In this document: positions 1 through 11,300 of the stretch, piece by piece | How the letters are laid out: the number at the start of each line of letters is the position of its first letter | How positions within the stretch are numbered: position 1 is the first letter of the stretch | The notes under the pieces: generated by a model | Databases searched by the model: none | What the model was told of the DNA's origin: nothing | What the model saw: the letters and a program-made list of their open reading frames with translations, nothing else | Made by a program: the position numbers and the translations under genes | Assembly (NCBI RefSeq): GCF_003946645.1 | Contig: NZ_RHOU01000001.1 | Span: 1 to 64,000, forward strand | Length of the DNA: 64,000 nucleotides | Direction of reading: 5' to 3' | DNA from: Lapidilactobacillus wuchangensis | GTDB taxonomy: Bacteria > Bacillota > Bacilli > Lactobacillales > Lactobacillaceae

Positions 1-260
1 GGCGCAATTGGCGTCAGCCATGAAATTATTCTTGCCGCTTTAGCGGTTAGAATAAGGCTTGTATTTAAGATTTTGTGCAACAAAAGCTTAAATCAATGCC
101 CATGGCGTTCCACGCCTCTCAAATTGCGCCGCCACCACCTTTTTCGATTAGGGAAGACTTAATGCCCATTTTGCCCTGAAGCAATCAGCTCAAATCACTG
201 CCAGCCGCGTTCCACGCCAAGCAGACCGAAACAGAGTCAGACGCCATTCCGTTTCCGAGC
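1..260. repeat. Large intergenic inverted-repeat element, partial copy E1 (two arm modules)
   Basis: The window opens inside a copy of the element family described at 19617-20256. Positions 1-130 form one arm module closed by GGCGCAATT ... AATTGCGCC, with an inner hairpin whose loop is TTTA and the conserved GCGTTCCAC stretch. Positions 131-260 hold a second, more degraded module that ends in GTCAGACGCCATTCC. This pair is close to the reverse complement of the double left arm at 46995-47250. Only half of the palindrome is present, so the rest may lie before the window or be lost. No gene is visible here. Confidence 0.75.
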
Positions 261-286
261 AGATAAAAATCATTTAGCAAAAGTAA

Positions 287-328
287 AATACATTTGTGAT
301 GATGTGAAAAGCCACAAGTGTATTTTTT
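287..328 (+). terminator. Intrinsic terminator (upstream operon or element core)
   Basis: The stem AATACATTTGTG pairs with CACAAGTGTATT (one G-T pair) and runs into TTTTTT. It sits just after the E1 repeat modules, in the position the central hairpins take in other copies, and would end transcription entering from left of the window. Confidence 0.7.
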
Positions 329-442
329 ATTACTGCCTTAATTGACTGATCATTATTTTGAAAAACCGGGAAGTGAGCAGTGACAAGATGACGAATGCTT
401 GATTGTCGTTGCTTTATCTACTTGCAGCAGCCGGCTGCGCCT

Positions 443-501
443 TTTCTTGTCTAGATGTGAAGGCAGATTGGTTTTAAGTGATTTAACAAAATTCGTATAA
501 T
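443..501 (+). promoter_or_regulatory. Promoter of first adhesin gene with shared upstream motif
   Basis: A TATAAT box at 496-501 has no good -35 hexamer at the usual distance (TTTAAG at 473-478). The 13-mer TTTCTTGTCTAGA at 443-455 ends 41 bp before the TATAAT box. The same 13-mer stands at the same distance before the second adhesin gene. A weak -35 plus a shared upstream box suggests an activator or other regulator acts on both genes; this is inference. Confidence 0.6.
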
Positions 502-543
502 ACAATTATCAGATTAAATCGATTGATTAGAGGGGGAACTACT

Positions 544-3500
544 TTGAGATATTTTAAACTTGGCTCATTCGACTGTGAGCGAATTTTATTGACCGTCATT
601 TTGGGGACGACGGCAATTGGCACTTCTCATGTGACTAGGCATCAAGTGGCTGCTGCTGAAGTAGCGCCGATCACGGCATTAACTGATCAGCAAGCGTTGA
701 GTTCAGTCCTGACTAAGGACCTACAACCAGTCGGCAATTCTGGGGGGATTGCTGGTCTGACGAAGTTAACACAACAAAATAGTCGTGTTCAGCGCTTAGC
801 CACGCCGTTAGTGCGAGTTGCGATACCAACGGCTCAGGAGGATTTTACTTGGTCATATTCGGCCAGTACTCAGACTGCAACGCTAACCGGTTTTAATACC
901 GGCGTTGATTTGAGCACGATTGTGATTCCGGATACTGTTACTTATCAGGGAGCGACTTATCAGGTGACCGAAATCGGTGCGAATGCTTTTATTGGTCATA
1001 GTTCTTTGACCAATGTGGTGATTGGCGCCAATGTTCAGGAGATTGCCACTGGCGCTTTTGGTTATTGTCCGCAGTTGACCTCAGTTGATTTTTCAAATAA
1101 TCAGGTGTTAACGACGATTGGTGATAATGCTTTTGCGGAAAATGGCTTGACTAGTTTGGCTTTGCCAGAAACGGTGACGACCATTGGTTATCAAGCTTTT
1201 GCAATCAGTAATCAATTGACCAGTGTGACGTTGCCGGCTAGTTTAACGAGCCTTGGTGCCAATGCCTTTATTTATTCCAAAGGCTTAACCAGCGTTGCTT
1301 TCCCAGCCGGGTTACAGGTGATTCCTAGTCAAGCCTTCGCCAGTTGTAGCCAACTGCAGACAGTGAGTTTTCCAAGTAACAGCCAACTGACTACCCTTGG
1401 CAGTGGGGCGTTTGTTTATGACGAAAGTTTGACTACTTTTCCATTTCCAGATAGTTTGGTCACAATTGGTGATCAGGCCTTTCTGGGAAATAAAGCATTG
1501 AGTAGTGTGACTTTCGGCCCTAATTTACAAACAATCGGTAAACAAGCTTTCACTTATGACACGGCCTTAGTGAGTGCTGATTTCAAAAATGCAACGGCCT
1601 TAACGACGATTGGTGATTATGCTTTTGAATATGCTAGTTTAGCTGGCGATTTGGTTTTACCGACCAATCTTAAAACAATTGGCACGGAAACTTTTCTTGG
1701 CAATCAATTGACCAGTCTGACGCTGAATACCAATTTAACAACGATTGGTGCGGAAGCATTTGCTTATAACAATTTGGCCAAAACATTGTCAGTGCCAGCT
1801 AGTGTGACTGAGATTGGCAGTGGTGCTTTTAAGGGCAACCAATTAACTAAAGTTGATATTCTTGGCGATCAGGTGAACATGGGGACCGATGTGCTGATGT
1901 ACAATCGAGTGGTTGATTTTAATGCGAAGCAGATTGTTAACAATGGTTCCATCGGTGTCCAAAATGAAACGACCATTTTTACTGATCCGGCCCATGTTGC
2001 CATTTCCGACTTATTCGATATTAATGTTAATGGTCAATCACAACTGGAGAATAAATTACAAATCAGTCAGATCACCAATGGTGTCACTTATGAGAATAAT
2101 CAATTTGTGGTGCCGACCGGGACGACTAGTTTTAGTTTTAAATGGGACAGTCCTTATCAAGGTACTGATTTATACAGTGGTCAGTATCATGTGGTCCTGA
2201 ATAATCCTGATATTAAAGTTTATGATTCGCAAGTGTTGGCCGGCACTGACTGGCAGCCAGCTGACAATTTCGATAGTGCCCAATTGGCCGATGGGACGCC
2301 GCTAACTTTGGCACAATTAACCGTCGCGATTGTTAATCCTGAGGGTCAGTCTGTTGAGACGATCGATACTCGTCAGACTGGTCTCTACAAGGTCACTTAT
2401 TCTTATGGCAACGATGCGGCCACAGCTAACGTCATGGTGATTAAGCGTGATGGCACTTATTCAGTAACTGGCACGCAAACTGAAACTTATAATGGCCAAC
2501 CCCAAGCACTTGTGAACAGTCATTTTACAGTGAATTTGTCTGATGGTTCAACTTATGCTTTAGTACCTGGCGATTTAGAATTGGTCAACGGTGGAACAAC
2601 TGCAACTAATGCTGGTACTTATCAAGTGCAGTTATCAGCAGCGGGCGTGGCGCATTTGGCAAGCTCATCAGCAGATGCGGCACTATATAACTGGACTTTG
2701 GCCACCAATGGCACTGGTACTTTAGTCATTGATAAGGCCACGGCCACTTATTATTTGACCGGGAGCGAAAATCATCCTTATACCGGCCAAGATCAGTTAC
2801 CAACGAAAGACGATTATCGGTTAATGATGTCTACTGGTGGTACCTACACCGGCTTTGCTAGTACCGATTTGATTTCGACTGATGAAACGCCACTGCTCAA
2901 TGCCGGAACCTATCCGATTTCACTGAGCGCCACAGCTTTGACAACCTTCATGGCAGCTAATGACAGTGCGAACTATAATTGGACCCTAGACGTGGCGGCA
3001 CAAACAGCTAGCTATACAATTGCTCCAGCACGGGTAACGATTGCCGCGAATAATGCCAGCAAATATGGTGGTGAACCAGATCCGAAGTTGAGCGCAGTCG
3101 TCACTTATCAGAATCCAGTTTCTTCGGGCACCTTACTGAATTACAGTTTGAGTCGAACTAGTGGCGAAACGCCGGGCACTTATCCAATTAAAGTTGACCT
3201 GGGTGAGAACTCGAATTATCAAGTGACCACTGTACCGGGCACTTTTACGATCATCAAAAATCAACAGGCCATTTCAGCTAGTGATTATACGATGTACGTT
3301 GGTGATGCCACGCCGACCTTGGCTGATTTTAAGGCGACAGCCACGAATATTGCTGGCGATCCAGAAACTATTTCGATGGACTTGAGCCAAGCTGATTTTC
3401 AGCAACCGGGAACTTATGCAGTTGCTTTAACAACTGGTGACGGTCAGCATAAAACAGTTCATTTAACTGTTCTGAAAAATCAGCAAAGTATCACGGGCTC

Positions 3501-5115
3501 AGATTACACCATGTATGTCGGTGATCCCGAACCGACAATTACAGACTTTAAGGCCAGTGCGACCAATAAAGCCGGCGCGACTGAGACCGTCACAGCAGAT
3601 TTAGGCAACGTTGACTATCAAAAGCCTGGTCAGTATGCAGTTATTTTATACACTGGTGATGGGCAAACGAAGACAGTTAACTTACATCTGCTTGCCAATC
3701 AACAAAGTCTTCAGGTGCAACCTTACGCGCTGCACGTTGGTCAGACTGCACCAACTTTAGCGGACTTTAAGGCAACCGCCACTGATAAAACTGGCCAAGC
3801 AATTGCCATCACCATGGATTTAAGTCAAGTGGACCTGAAAACTCCTGGTGAGTATCCCGTTAAATTTACGACCAGTGATGGTCAAACTGCGACGACGACC
3901 CTCACCATCGAAGCCACTCTTCAATCAATTGCCGGCACAGATTACACCATGTATGTTGGCGATGGCACGCCGACTGCAGCGGACTTTAAAGCCAGCGCCA
4001 CCGATGTGAATGGCGATCAAGTCGGGGTATCGGTTGATCTCAGTCAAGTCAATTTTACTGAGCCCGGCAGTTATTCCGTCACGTTAAAGAGTAGCGATGG
4101 TCAGACGAAGCCAGTGTTACTACATTTGTTAGCTAATGAGAAAAGTATTACTGGCCAAGATTATACGATTTATGCTGGGGACCTAATGCCAACAGTGGGC
4201 GATTTTCAAGCGAGTGCTAAAGATGAGGCTGGTAATACATTATCAGTTACCGCGGATTTAAGTCAGGCCAATGTTGAGCGTCCTGGTAGTTACCCAGTTA
4301 GCTTAACAGCCAGTGATGGGCAAACGATGACCGTGCAGTTACATGTGTTAACTAATGAAATGGCGATTCAAGGTTATGATTACACGATGTATGTTGGCGA
4401 CCCAATGCCAACCGCGGCTGACTTTCATGCCACCGCCACTGATAAAACTGGGCAACCATTAACTGTGAGTGCTGATTTTGCGCAGGTTGATTTCCAGACT
4501 GCTGGTACTTATCCAGTCAACTTAATGGCTAGCGATGGCCAAACTAAGTCGGTGAATTTACTGCTACTGAAGAGTCAACAGAAAATGAGTGCCGCCAACT
4601 TCACGATGACAATTGGCGATCCCCAGCCAACAGTCAGCGACTTTCAGGCTCATGCGCTGGATAAGACGGGGATGGTTATTGAGAACATTCAGGCTGATTT
4701 CAGTCGGGTTAATTTCGAACAGGTGGGCCATTATCCAGTTACGTTAACTGCTGGTGATGGGCAAACGCGCACAGTGGTGTTGAGTATTGTCGCCAAAGCG
4801 GTGGTGACCCCGCCAACTACCACGCCAGGGACGACTACGCCGACGACGAAGCCAACTCAACCAAGCACAACAATGCCACCAACAACAAAATCAACGACGA
4901 AGACAACTGAAACGTCGACGCTCAATCCGAAAAAAACGGGCGCGAACTCTCCGACAGCGGCCAAGTCCACTAGTACTAGTAGGTCAAAGGCTAAGATGCT
5001 ACCGGAAACGGCGGAGCAGGTGGATCATCAGCTTACTTTATGGGGCACGCTGTTAGCCGCAATCGTGAGTTTATTCGGTTTAGCTGACTTCCGCCGTCGT
5101 AAAGATCGCGATTAA
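544..5115 (+). CDS. LPxTG-anchored BspA-like adhesin with MBG domains and seven 73-aa repeats
   Basis: This is a cell-wall-anchored surface protein of 1523 aa, probably adhesive. The start is TTG at 544 with AGAGGGGG 7 bases upstream; it gives an N-terminus that aligns with the next gene (CERILL against CERVLL). Residues 1-36 form a signal peptide. Residues about 99-459 are BspA-type leucine-rich repeats (recurrent IGxxAF and LTSL). Residues about 637-905 contain three MBG-like domains (YNGQPQ, NAGTYQV, KYGGEPDP). Residues 906-1417 hold seven repeats of about 73 aa with the pattern TMYVGDxxPTxxDF...DGQTKxV. A Thr/Pro-rich wall-spanning stretch follows, then LPETA at 1486-1490, a hydrophobic segment and RRRKDRD. 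The fifth sorting residue is Ala, not Gly. The ligand is unknown; the repeats resemble bacterial Ig-like modules. It is followed by its own terminator and a paralogue. Confidence 0.9.
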   Translation: MRYFKLGSFDCERILLTVILGTTAIGTSHVTRHQVAAAEVAPITALTDQQALSSVLTKDLQPVGNSGGIAGLTKLTQQNSRVQRLATPLVRVAIPTAQEDFTWSYSASTQTATLTGFNTGVDLSTIVIPDTVTYQGATYQVTEIGANAFIGHSSLTNVVIGANVQEIATGAFGYCPQLTSVDFSNNQVLTTIGDNAFAENGLTSLALPETVTTIGYQAFAISNQLTSVTLPASLTSLGANAFIYSKGLTSVAFPAGLQVIPSQAFASCSQLQTVSFPSNSQLTTLGSGAFVYDESLTTFPFPDSLVTIGDQAFLGNKALSSVTFGPNLQTIGKQAFTYDTALVSADFKNATALTTIGDYAFEYASLAGDLVLPTNLKTIGTETFLGNQLTSLTLNTNLTTIGAEAFAYNNLAKTLSVPASVTEIGSGAFKGNQLTKVDILGDQVNMGTDVLMYNRVVDFNAKQIVNNGSIGVQNETTIFTDPAHVAISDLFDINVNGQSQLENKLQISQITNGVTYENNQFVVPTGTTSFSFKWDSPYQGTDLYSGQYHVVLNNPDIKVYDSQVLAGTDWQPADNFDSAQLADGTPLTLAQLTVAIVNPEGQSVETIDTRQTGLYKVTYSYGNDAATANVMVIKRDGTYSVTGTQTETYNGQPQALVNSHFTVNLSDGSTYALVPGDLELVNGGTTATNAGTYQVQLSAAGVAHLASSSADAALYNWTLATNGTGTLVIDKATATYYLTGSENHPYTGQDQLPTKDDYRLMMSTGGTYTGFASTDLISTDETPLLNAGTYPISLSATALTTFMAANDSANYNWTLDVAAQTASYTIAPARVTIAANNASKYGGEPDPKLSAVVTYQNPVSSGTLLNYSLSRTSGETPGTYPIKVDLGENSNYQVTTVPGTFTIIKNQQAISASDYTMYVGDATPTLADFKATATNIAGDPETISMDLSQADFQQPGTYAVALTTGDGQHKTVHLTVLKNQQSITGSDYTMYVGDPEPTITDFKASATNKAGATETVTADLGNVDYQKPGQYAVILYTGDGQTKTVNLHLLANQQSLQVQPYALHVGQTAPTLADFKATATDKTGQAIAITMDLSQVDLKTPGEYPVKFTTSDGQTATTTLTIEATLQSIAGTDYTMYVGDGTPTAADFKASATDVNGDQVGVSVDLSQVNFTEPGSYSVTLKSSDGQTKPVLLHLLANEKSITGQDYTIYAGDLMPTVGDFQASAKDEAGNTLSVTADLSQANVERPGSYPVSLTASDGQTMTVQLHVLTNEMAIQGYDYTMYVGDPMPTAADFHATATDKTGQPLTVSADFAQVDFQTAGTYPVNLMASDGQTKSVNLLLLKSQQKMSAANFTMTIGDPQPTVSDFQAHALDKTGMVIENIQADFSRVNFEQVGHYPVTLTAGDGQTRTVVLSIVAKAVVTPPTTTPGTTTPTTKPTQPSTTMPPTTKSTTKTTETSTLNPKKTGANSPTAAKSTSTSRSKAKMLPETAEQVDHQLTLWGTLLAAIVSLFGLADFRRRKDRD
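3259..4794 (+). repeat. Seven diverged 73-aa (219-bp) tandem repeats in the first adhesin
   Basis: Seven consecutive units start with NQQ, TLQ, NEK, NEM or SQQ and share the frame TMYVGD...DF...GDGQTK. The last unit has one extra residue. They are strongly diverged from one another, unlike the near-identical block in the neighbouring gene, so they look old. Confidence 0.9.
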
Positions 5116-5137
5116 TCAGTTAACAAACAGACATTTA

Positions 5138-5184
5138 AAAGAAACCGAGTTTAAGCAAATTACCGCTTAAACTCGGTTTCTTTG
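5138..5184 (+). terminator. Intrinsic terminator after first adhesin gene
   Basis: A near-perfect long stem AAAGAAACCGAGTTTAAGC / GCTTAAACTCGGTTTCTTT with an 8-nt loop. The T tract is part of the stem, so it could work in either direction. Confidence 0.85.
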
Positions 5185-5226
5185 ATTATTTAGATTGATT
5201 ACCACGAGTTAGAAAAATTCGCCTAA

Positions 5227-5285
5227 TTTCTTGTCTAGAACAGGTTGCTTATTCATATAGGGTTCAGTCGGGAATTGATTATAAT
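5227..5285 (+). promoter_or_regulatory. Promoter of second adhesin gene with shared upstream motif
   Basis: TATAAT at 5280-5285 lacks a recognisable -35. TTTCTTGTCTAGA at 5227-5239 ends 41 bp before it, exactly as in the promoter at 443-501. The sequence between motif and box is not conserved, which argues that the motif is kept by selection and not simply left over from gene duplication. Confidence 0.6.
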
Positions 5286-5345
5286 GCCATTAAGATCAAG
5301 TATTTGTTATTAATAATTGATACTTAACGTGGAGGTGTACCCGAA

Positions 5346-8300
5346 ATGAAGAAGCGATTCATTAGTTATGAATGTGAACGAGTTTTATTAGCAATTCTCT
5401 TAGGTACGGCAGGTGTTGGTAGTGTGCACGAAGCAACGGCTCACGCGGCTACGAATCCAGCCACACCCGAGGCCGAGGATACGAAAGTCAACCAAACTAA
5501 TCAACAAGAAGAAAATAAAGTTTTGAACCAGATGACGACCCAGTCACAACCAATGCAGAATGGTCAGCCATTGAGTCCAGCGCAGATGACCCGTTCGGCC
5601 GCACCAGCGACTAATGATCTCAGTAGTGCCCAAAAGAATTTACTGATGACTTATAACGACAGTAACCAAACAGCGATAATCACCGGCAGTAATGATCCCA
5701 ATTTCACTGCTCTTGATATTCCTGATGTGGTCGTTAAAGACTACATCCCTTATAAAGTCGTCGGTATTCAAAATGGTGCGTTTGCTAACGATGCGAATTT
5801 ACAATCGGTTCGCTTGGGGGCAAATATGCGGTCAATCGATGCGAATGTTTTTACTAACGATACTAATTTGCAATCAGTTGACTTTTCTAAGACAACTGAC
5901 TTTTTCTCGATTGGCGCATCGGCGTTTGCTAATACCGGCTTGCAAACTGTGACGTTACCAAATACCATTCAGCAAATCTACCCGTCCGCTTTTGCTAATT
6001 GCCAGCAATTAACACAGATTAATTTGCCAGATAGTTTGTATAACATTGGCGCCGGCGCTTTTATGAATAATACTGCCTTACAGTCCATTCAAATTCCAGC
6101 CAGTTTGCGGGCGATCGCTGATCAAACTTTTTCAGGCGATTCGGCGCTGAATCAGGTTACCTTTGAGTTGGGTTCCCAATTGACCTCGATTGGTGATCAG
6201 GCTTTCGCCAACGATACGAGCTTGGTGAACCTTCAAATTCCGGCAACAGTCACCAGTATTGGTCAAGAAAGTTTCTATCAATGTCACGCGTTAAATACGG
6301 TTAATTTCGTACAAAATGGCCAGTTGACGTCAATTGGTGATCGCGCCTTTGCCGAAGACCAATTGGAATTTACTCTCACATTACCTGATTCATTAACAAC
6401 TATTGGTAATGGGGCTTTCATGGGCAATCAAATTGACCAGTTGACTTTAAACAATGGCTTACAGACGATTGGGAATAGTGCGTTTGCTTATAATCGATTG
6501 GAACCAAGTCTGACGATTCCTAGCTCGGTGATTAGCATTGGTATGAGCGGTTTTGAAGGTAACCAGCTTGCCAGTGTTAGTAGTGGTGGTCCCAATCTTC
6601 AAATCGGTCCAGATGCTTTTTCTTATAATCGTTTGACGAATGTGACCGCTGGGAATGTGACCACAACTGGTATTGCCAGTTCCCATAATAATGCCACCAC
6701 TTACACCAATAACAAGCAAGTTACACTGGGAGATCTTTTCAAATTAAATCTGGACGGCCAAACTGATTTAGAGAAGAATTTGCAAGTTAGTCAAATCAGC
6801 AACGGTGTTTCTTATGCCAATGGTATTTTCACGGTACCAGTAAATACGGCCGATTTTAGTTTTGCTTGGACATATAACGATCACGGGGTACCGCTTTATA
6901 GTGGTGATTACGAAGTTGATGCCGATACTGATGGCATCAAGGCTTACAATACAGTGATCATGTCGGGAACGAAGTGGATTCCTGATGATAATACTTCTGG
7001 TGCGGTTGAACAAAATGGGACCGTTTTAACCCCGGCACAATTAGGCGTTACCGTCACCAATCCTCAAGGTCAAACTGTGCCTTATGTGGGCAGTGATAAT
7101 CAACTTGGCGCTTATCAAGTTAGTTATTCAACACCACAATATTCACTAGGAAATGGGCAAATGTCTGCTGATAGTGCTGATGTCAATGCCAACATTATTA
7201 AACGTCAGGCCACGTATGTTTTAGCCGGTACGCAACAGGGAACATACAATGGGGATGCACCAACGTTAAATCCTGGCAACTATCAGCTGACGCTCTCCAA
7301 TGGTGATAATTATCAATTGACCAATGGTGATTTGGCCCTCGCCAATAATGTAACCGGAATTGACGCTGGCACTTATCAAGTGGTGCTAAGTCCTCAAGGA
7401 GTTACTAATTTAGATGCCTTAGACAATAATCGTTACGAATGGACCGCTAGTAATATTGGCAATGCACTACTACAAGTTATGAAAGCACCCCAAGCAATTG
7501 TCATCATCGGGTCAATGTCAGTTCCTTATAATGGTCAGACGCAGCAGCCGACGATTAACCAGTTTCCAGTGGTGCTATCAACGGAAAGTAGTACATCATC
7601 GGATCCCGATGCGGTAACTGGTGATATGTTCTGGACCTTACAACCTGGTGATTTAGTCGCAACGTCAGGACAGCCGTTGCAAAACGTTGGCCAATACCAA
7701 TTAACTTTAACACCAGCAGCGTTGAGCCGGTTCCTGCAAGTTCATAACAGCACTGATAATGATTGGCAAGTTATTTCTAAGAATAATAGTTATACAATTA
7801 CGCCAGCCATTGTGACCATTGCCGCTAATAATTTAAGTAAGTATGCTGGCGAAGCCGATCCAACCTTGACTAGCACAATTACTGAAGCAACGCCGGTTGA
7901 GAATGGTAGTCCTTTGAATTACAGCATCAATCGAGTTGCAGGAGAGGCACCAGGTGTTTATCCAATCAGCATTACCACTGGTGACAATCCTAATTATCAA
8001 GTCACCACGACACCGGCTAGTTTTACGATTCTAGCAAATCATGAAAGCGTTTCTGGCCAGAACGCCACCATGTACGCTGGCGATCCACTTCCCGATTATC
8101 AGACCTTCGCCGCAACAGCGACTGATCAAGCTGGTCAGGCAACTAGTGTGACCGCAGATTTAAGTCAAGTTCATGCGCAAGTGCCCGGAACTTACCCAGT
8201 AACTTTACGAAGCAGTACTGGTGAGACTAAGCAAGTTACCTTACAAGTGCTAGCTAATCAGCAAAGTTTAACTGGACAAAATGTGACGATGTATGTTGGT

Positions 8301-11300
8301 GATTCAGTACCGACAATCGCAGATTTTAAGGCCCAAGCGACTAGTAAATCTGGCCAAGCATTAACGCCAAGTCTGAATTTGAGTCAAGCTAATTTGACCA
8401 TGCCCGGAACTTATCCCGTGCTGCTGACTACAACTGATGGCCAACAACGTCAAGTTGAATTAACTGTTCTGGCTAATCAACAGCGACTAACGGCGCAAAA
8501 CTATCAGCTGTATGTTAATGGCACGATGCCAACTGTGGCTGACTTCCAGGCTCATGCGACTGATAAAGCAGGTCAAGCGGAATCAGTGATGGCGGACACG
8601 AGTCAAGTGAATCTGAAAATGCCAGGTAATTACCCAGTGACTTTAACGACCGCTGATGGTCAGAAACAAGTCGTTACAGTTCAAGTTGTTGCTAGTCAGG
8701 CCAGTATTAGTGGTCAGGATGCCACGGTTTATGTTGGTGATCCCACTCCGACAATCAGTGCATTCAAAGCAACGGCGACTGATGAAAGCGGCCAGGCCAC
8801 GGCGATCACTGCTGATTTAAGTCAGGCAAATCTAAAGACGCCTGGCAATTATCCAATCACCTTAACGACAACTGGCGGTCAGACCAAGGTTGTGATGCTA
8901 CATGTCTTAGCTAATGACGCCGCAATCAGTGGTCAAAACTATCAAATGTATGTTGGCGATCCGCAACCGACTAGTACTGATTTTCAGGCAAGTGCAGTTG
9001 CTGAGGATGGGACGAAGATACCAGTCACGATTGATTTAAGTCAGGCGCATTTAAACCAGCCAGGGACTTATTCAGTTTTATTATCAGCTAGCAATGGTGA
9101 GACGAAAACTGTCGAACTGCAAGTACTGGCGAATCAAGCAACTCTGACCGCACAAAACTATCAAATGTATACCAATGGCACTCGGCCAACAGCAGCTAAC
9201 TTCCATGCCCTAGCAACGACCCGCAATGGTCAGCCAGAACCAGTTCAAGTTGATTTAAGTCAAGCCAATTTAACACTGGCTGGCAATTATCCCGTCACCT
9301 TAACTACGGCTGATGGGCAGACTAAAGTGGTCACGCTGCAAGTTCTGACCAATCAACAGCAGATTTCTGGCCACGATGTCACAATGTATGCTGGTGATCC
9401 CGCACCGACCATTAATGATTTCGCGGGCAAAGCGACTGATGCCAGTGGCCAGCCCGCTAGTGTCACAGCCGATTTGACTGGTGTTAATTTACAAGTTCCT
9501 GGTAATTATCCAGTGACTTTGACGAGCAGTGATGGTCAAACCAAAGTCGTCACACTCCATGTATTAGTTAATCAGCGCCATCTAAGTGCTGAAAATGTGA
9601 CCATGACTGCTGGTGATCCGTTGCCAACAGTAGGAGATTTCCACGTTCAGGCCACCAATGAAGCCGGTCAGCCAGTTAACGTGCAGCTCAATTTCAACGG
9701 GGCGAATTTGCAAACACCTGGGAGTTATCCAATTACCTTAACCACCACTGATGGTCAATCACTAACAGTCACGGTGCAGGTGCAGGCCAATCATCAAAGT
9801 TTAACTGGCACTGATGCGACCATATATACCAATGGTAGTCAACCAGTTGCGAGCACGTTCAAAGCCTTGGCAACTAATAAACTGGGCGCTTCAATGCCAG
9901 TCCAAGTTGATCTCAGTCAAGCTAATTTACGAGTTGCTGGTGATTATCCAGTTCAATTGACGACGACTGATGGCCAGCATAAGACGGTGACTTTACACGT
10001 TTTAGCCGATCAACAAAAAATTAACGGTCAGAATGCGACGATTTATACCACTAGTGCCACGCCAACAAGTGCAACTTTTGCGGCGAGTGCCACAGCAATT
10101 AATGGTCAGGTGTTACCAGTTCAAGTTGACTTGAGCAAAGTCAATCTTCATCAAGCTGGTAATTATCCAGTTTTATTGACGACTAGTGATGGCCAGTCGC
10201 GTGAAGTTAATTTGCAAGTATTAGCGAATCAACAAAATATTAGTGGTCATAACGCGCAAATGTATGTTGGCGAAACCTTACCAACCGTGATGAGCTTTGC
10301 TGGTAGCGCCACTGATGAGAATGGTCAGCCAGTGTCAGTTAGAGCTGATCTCAGTCAAGCCAACCTGCAAAAACCAGGCACTTATTTGGTGAATTTGATC
10401 AGTAGTGATGGCCAAACGAAAATGGTGACATTAACTGTTCTAGCAAACCAGGCAACGTTTAAAGCTAGCGATTACAGTACCTATACTGGCAATAGCATGC
10501 CAACCGTAGCGGATTTCCAAGCAACTGCCACTGATGAAAATGGTCAGCCGATTTCCGTAACAGCCGATTTCAGTCAGGTTGATTTAAATAAGGCTGGTAC
10601 TTACCCGGTTGTGTTAACTGCGAGTAACGGTCAGAAACAGACAGTTCAATTGACAGTTCAGACTAATCAACAAGGAATCCATGCTGAAGCACCAACGATG
10701 TACACAGGAAATGCAATGCCAACCATAGCTGATTTTCATGTAACCGCGACAGATGAAAGTGGTCATTCAATTCCAGTGACAGCTGATTTGAGTCAGGTTA
10801 ATATGCAGAAGGCCGGCACTTATCCAGTTGTTTTAACTGCTAGTGATGGTCAGAAGTTAACAGTTCAAATGACAGTTTTGACTAATCAGCAAGGAATCCA
10901 CGCTGAAGGACCAACGATGTACACCGGTAATTCAATGCCGACCGTAGCTGGCTTCCATGCAACAGCGACAGATGAAAGTGGTCATTCGGTTCCAGTGACA
11001 GTTGATTTGAGTCAGGTTAATATGCAAAAGGCCGGCACCTATCCAGTTGTTCTAACTGCTGGTGATGGTCAAAAGTTGACGGTTCAAATGACAGTTTTAA
11101 CTAATGATCAAGGGATTCACGGCCAAGCACCAACTGTTTATACAGGGAATGCAATGCCAACCGTGTCCGATTTCCATGTGACCGCGACAGATGAAAGTGG
11201 TCATTCAATTCCAGTGACAGCTGGTTTTAGTCAAGTGAATATGCAGAAGGCTGGTACTTATCCAGTTATCTTAACCGCTAGTGATGGTCAAAAGTTGACA

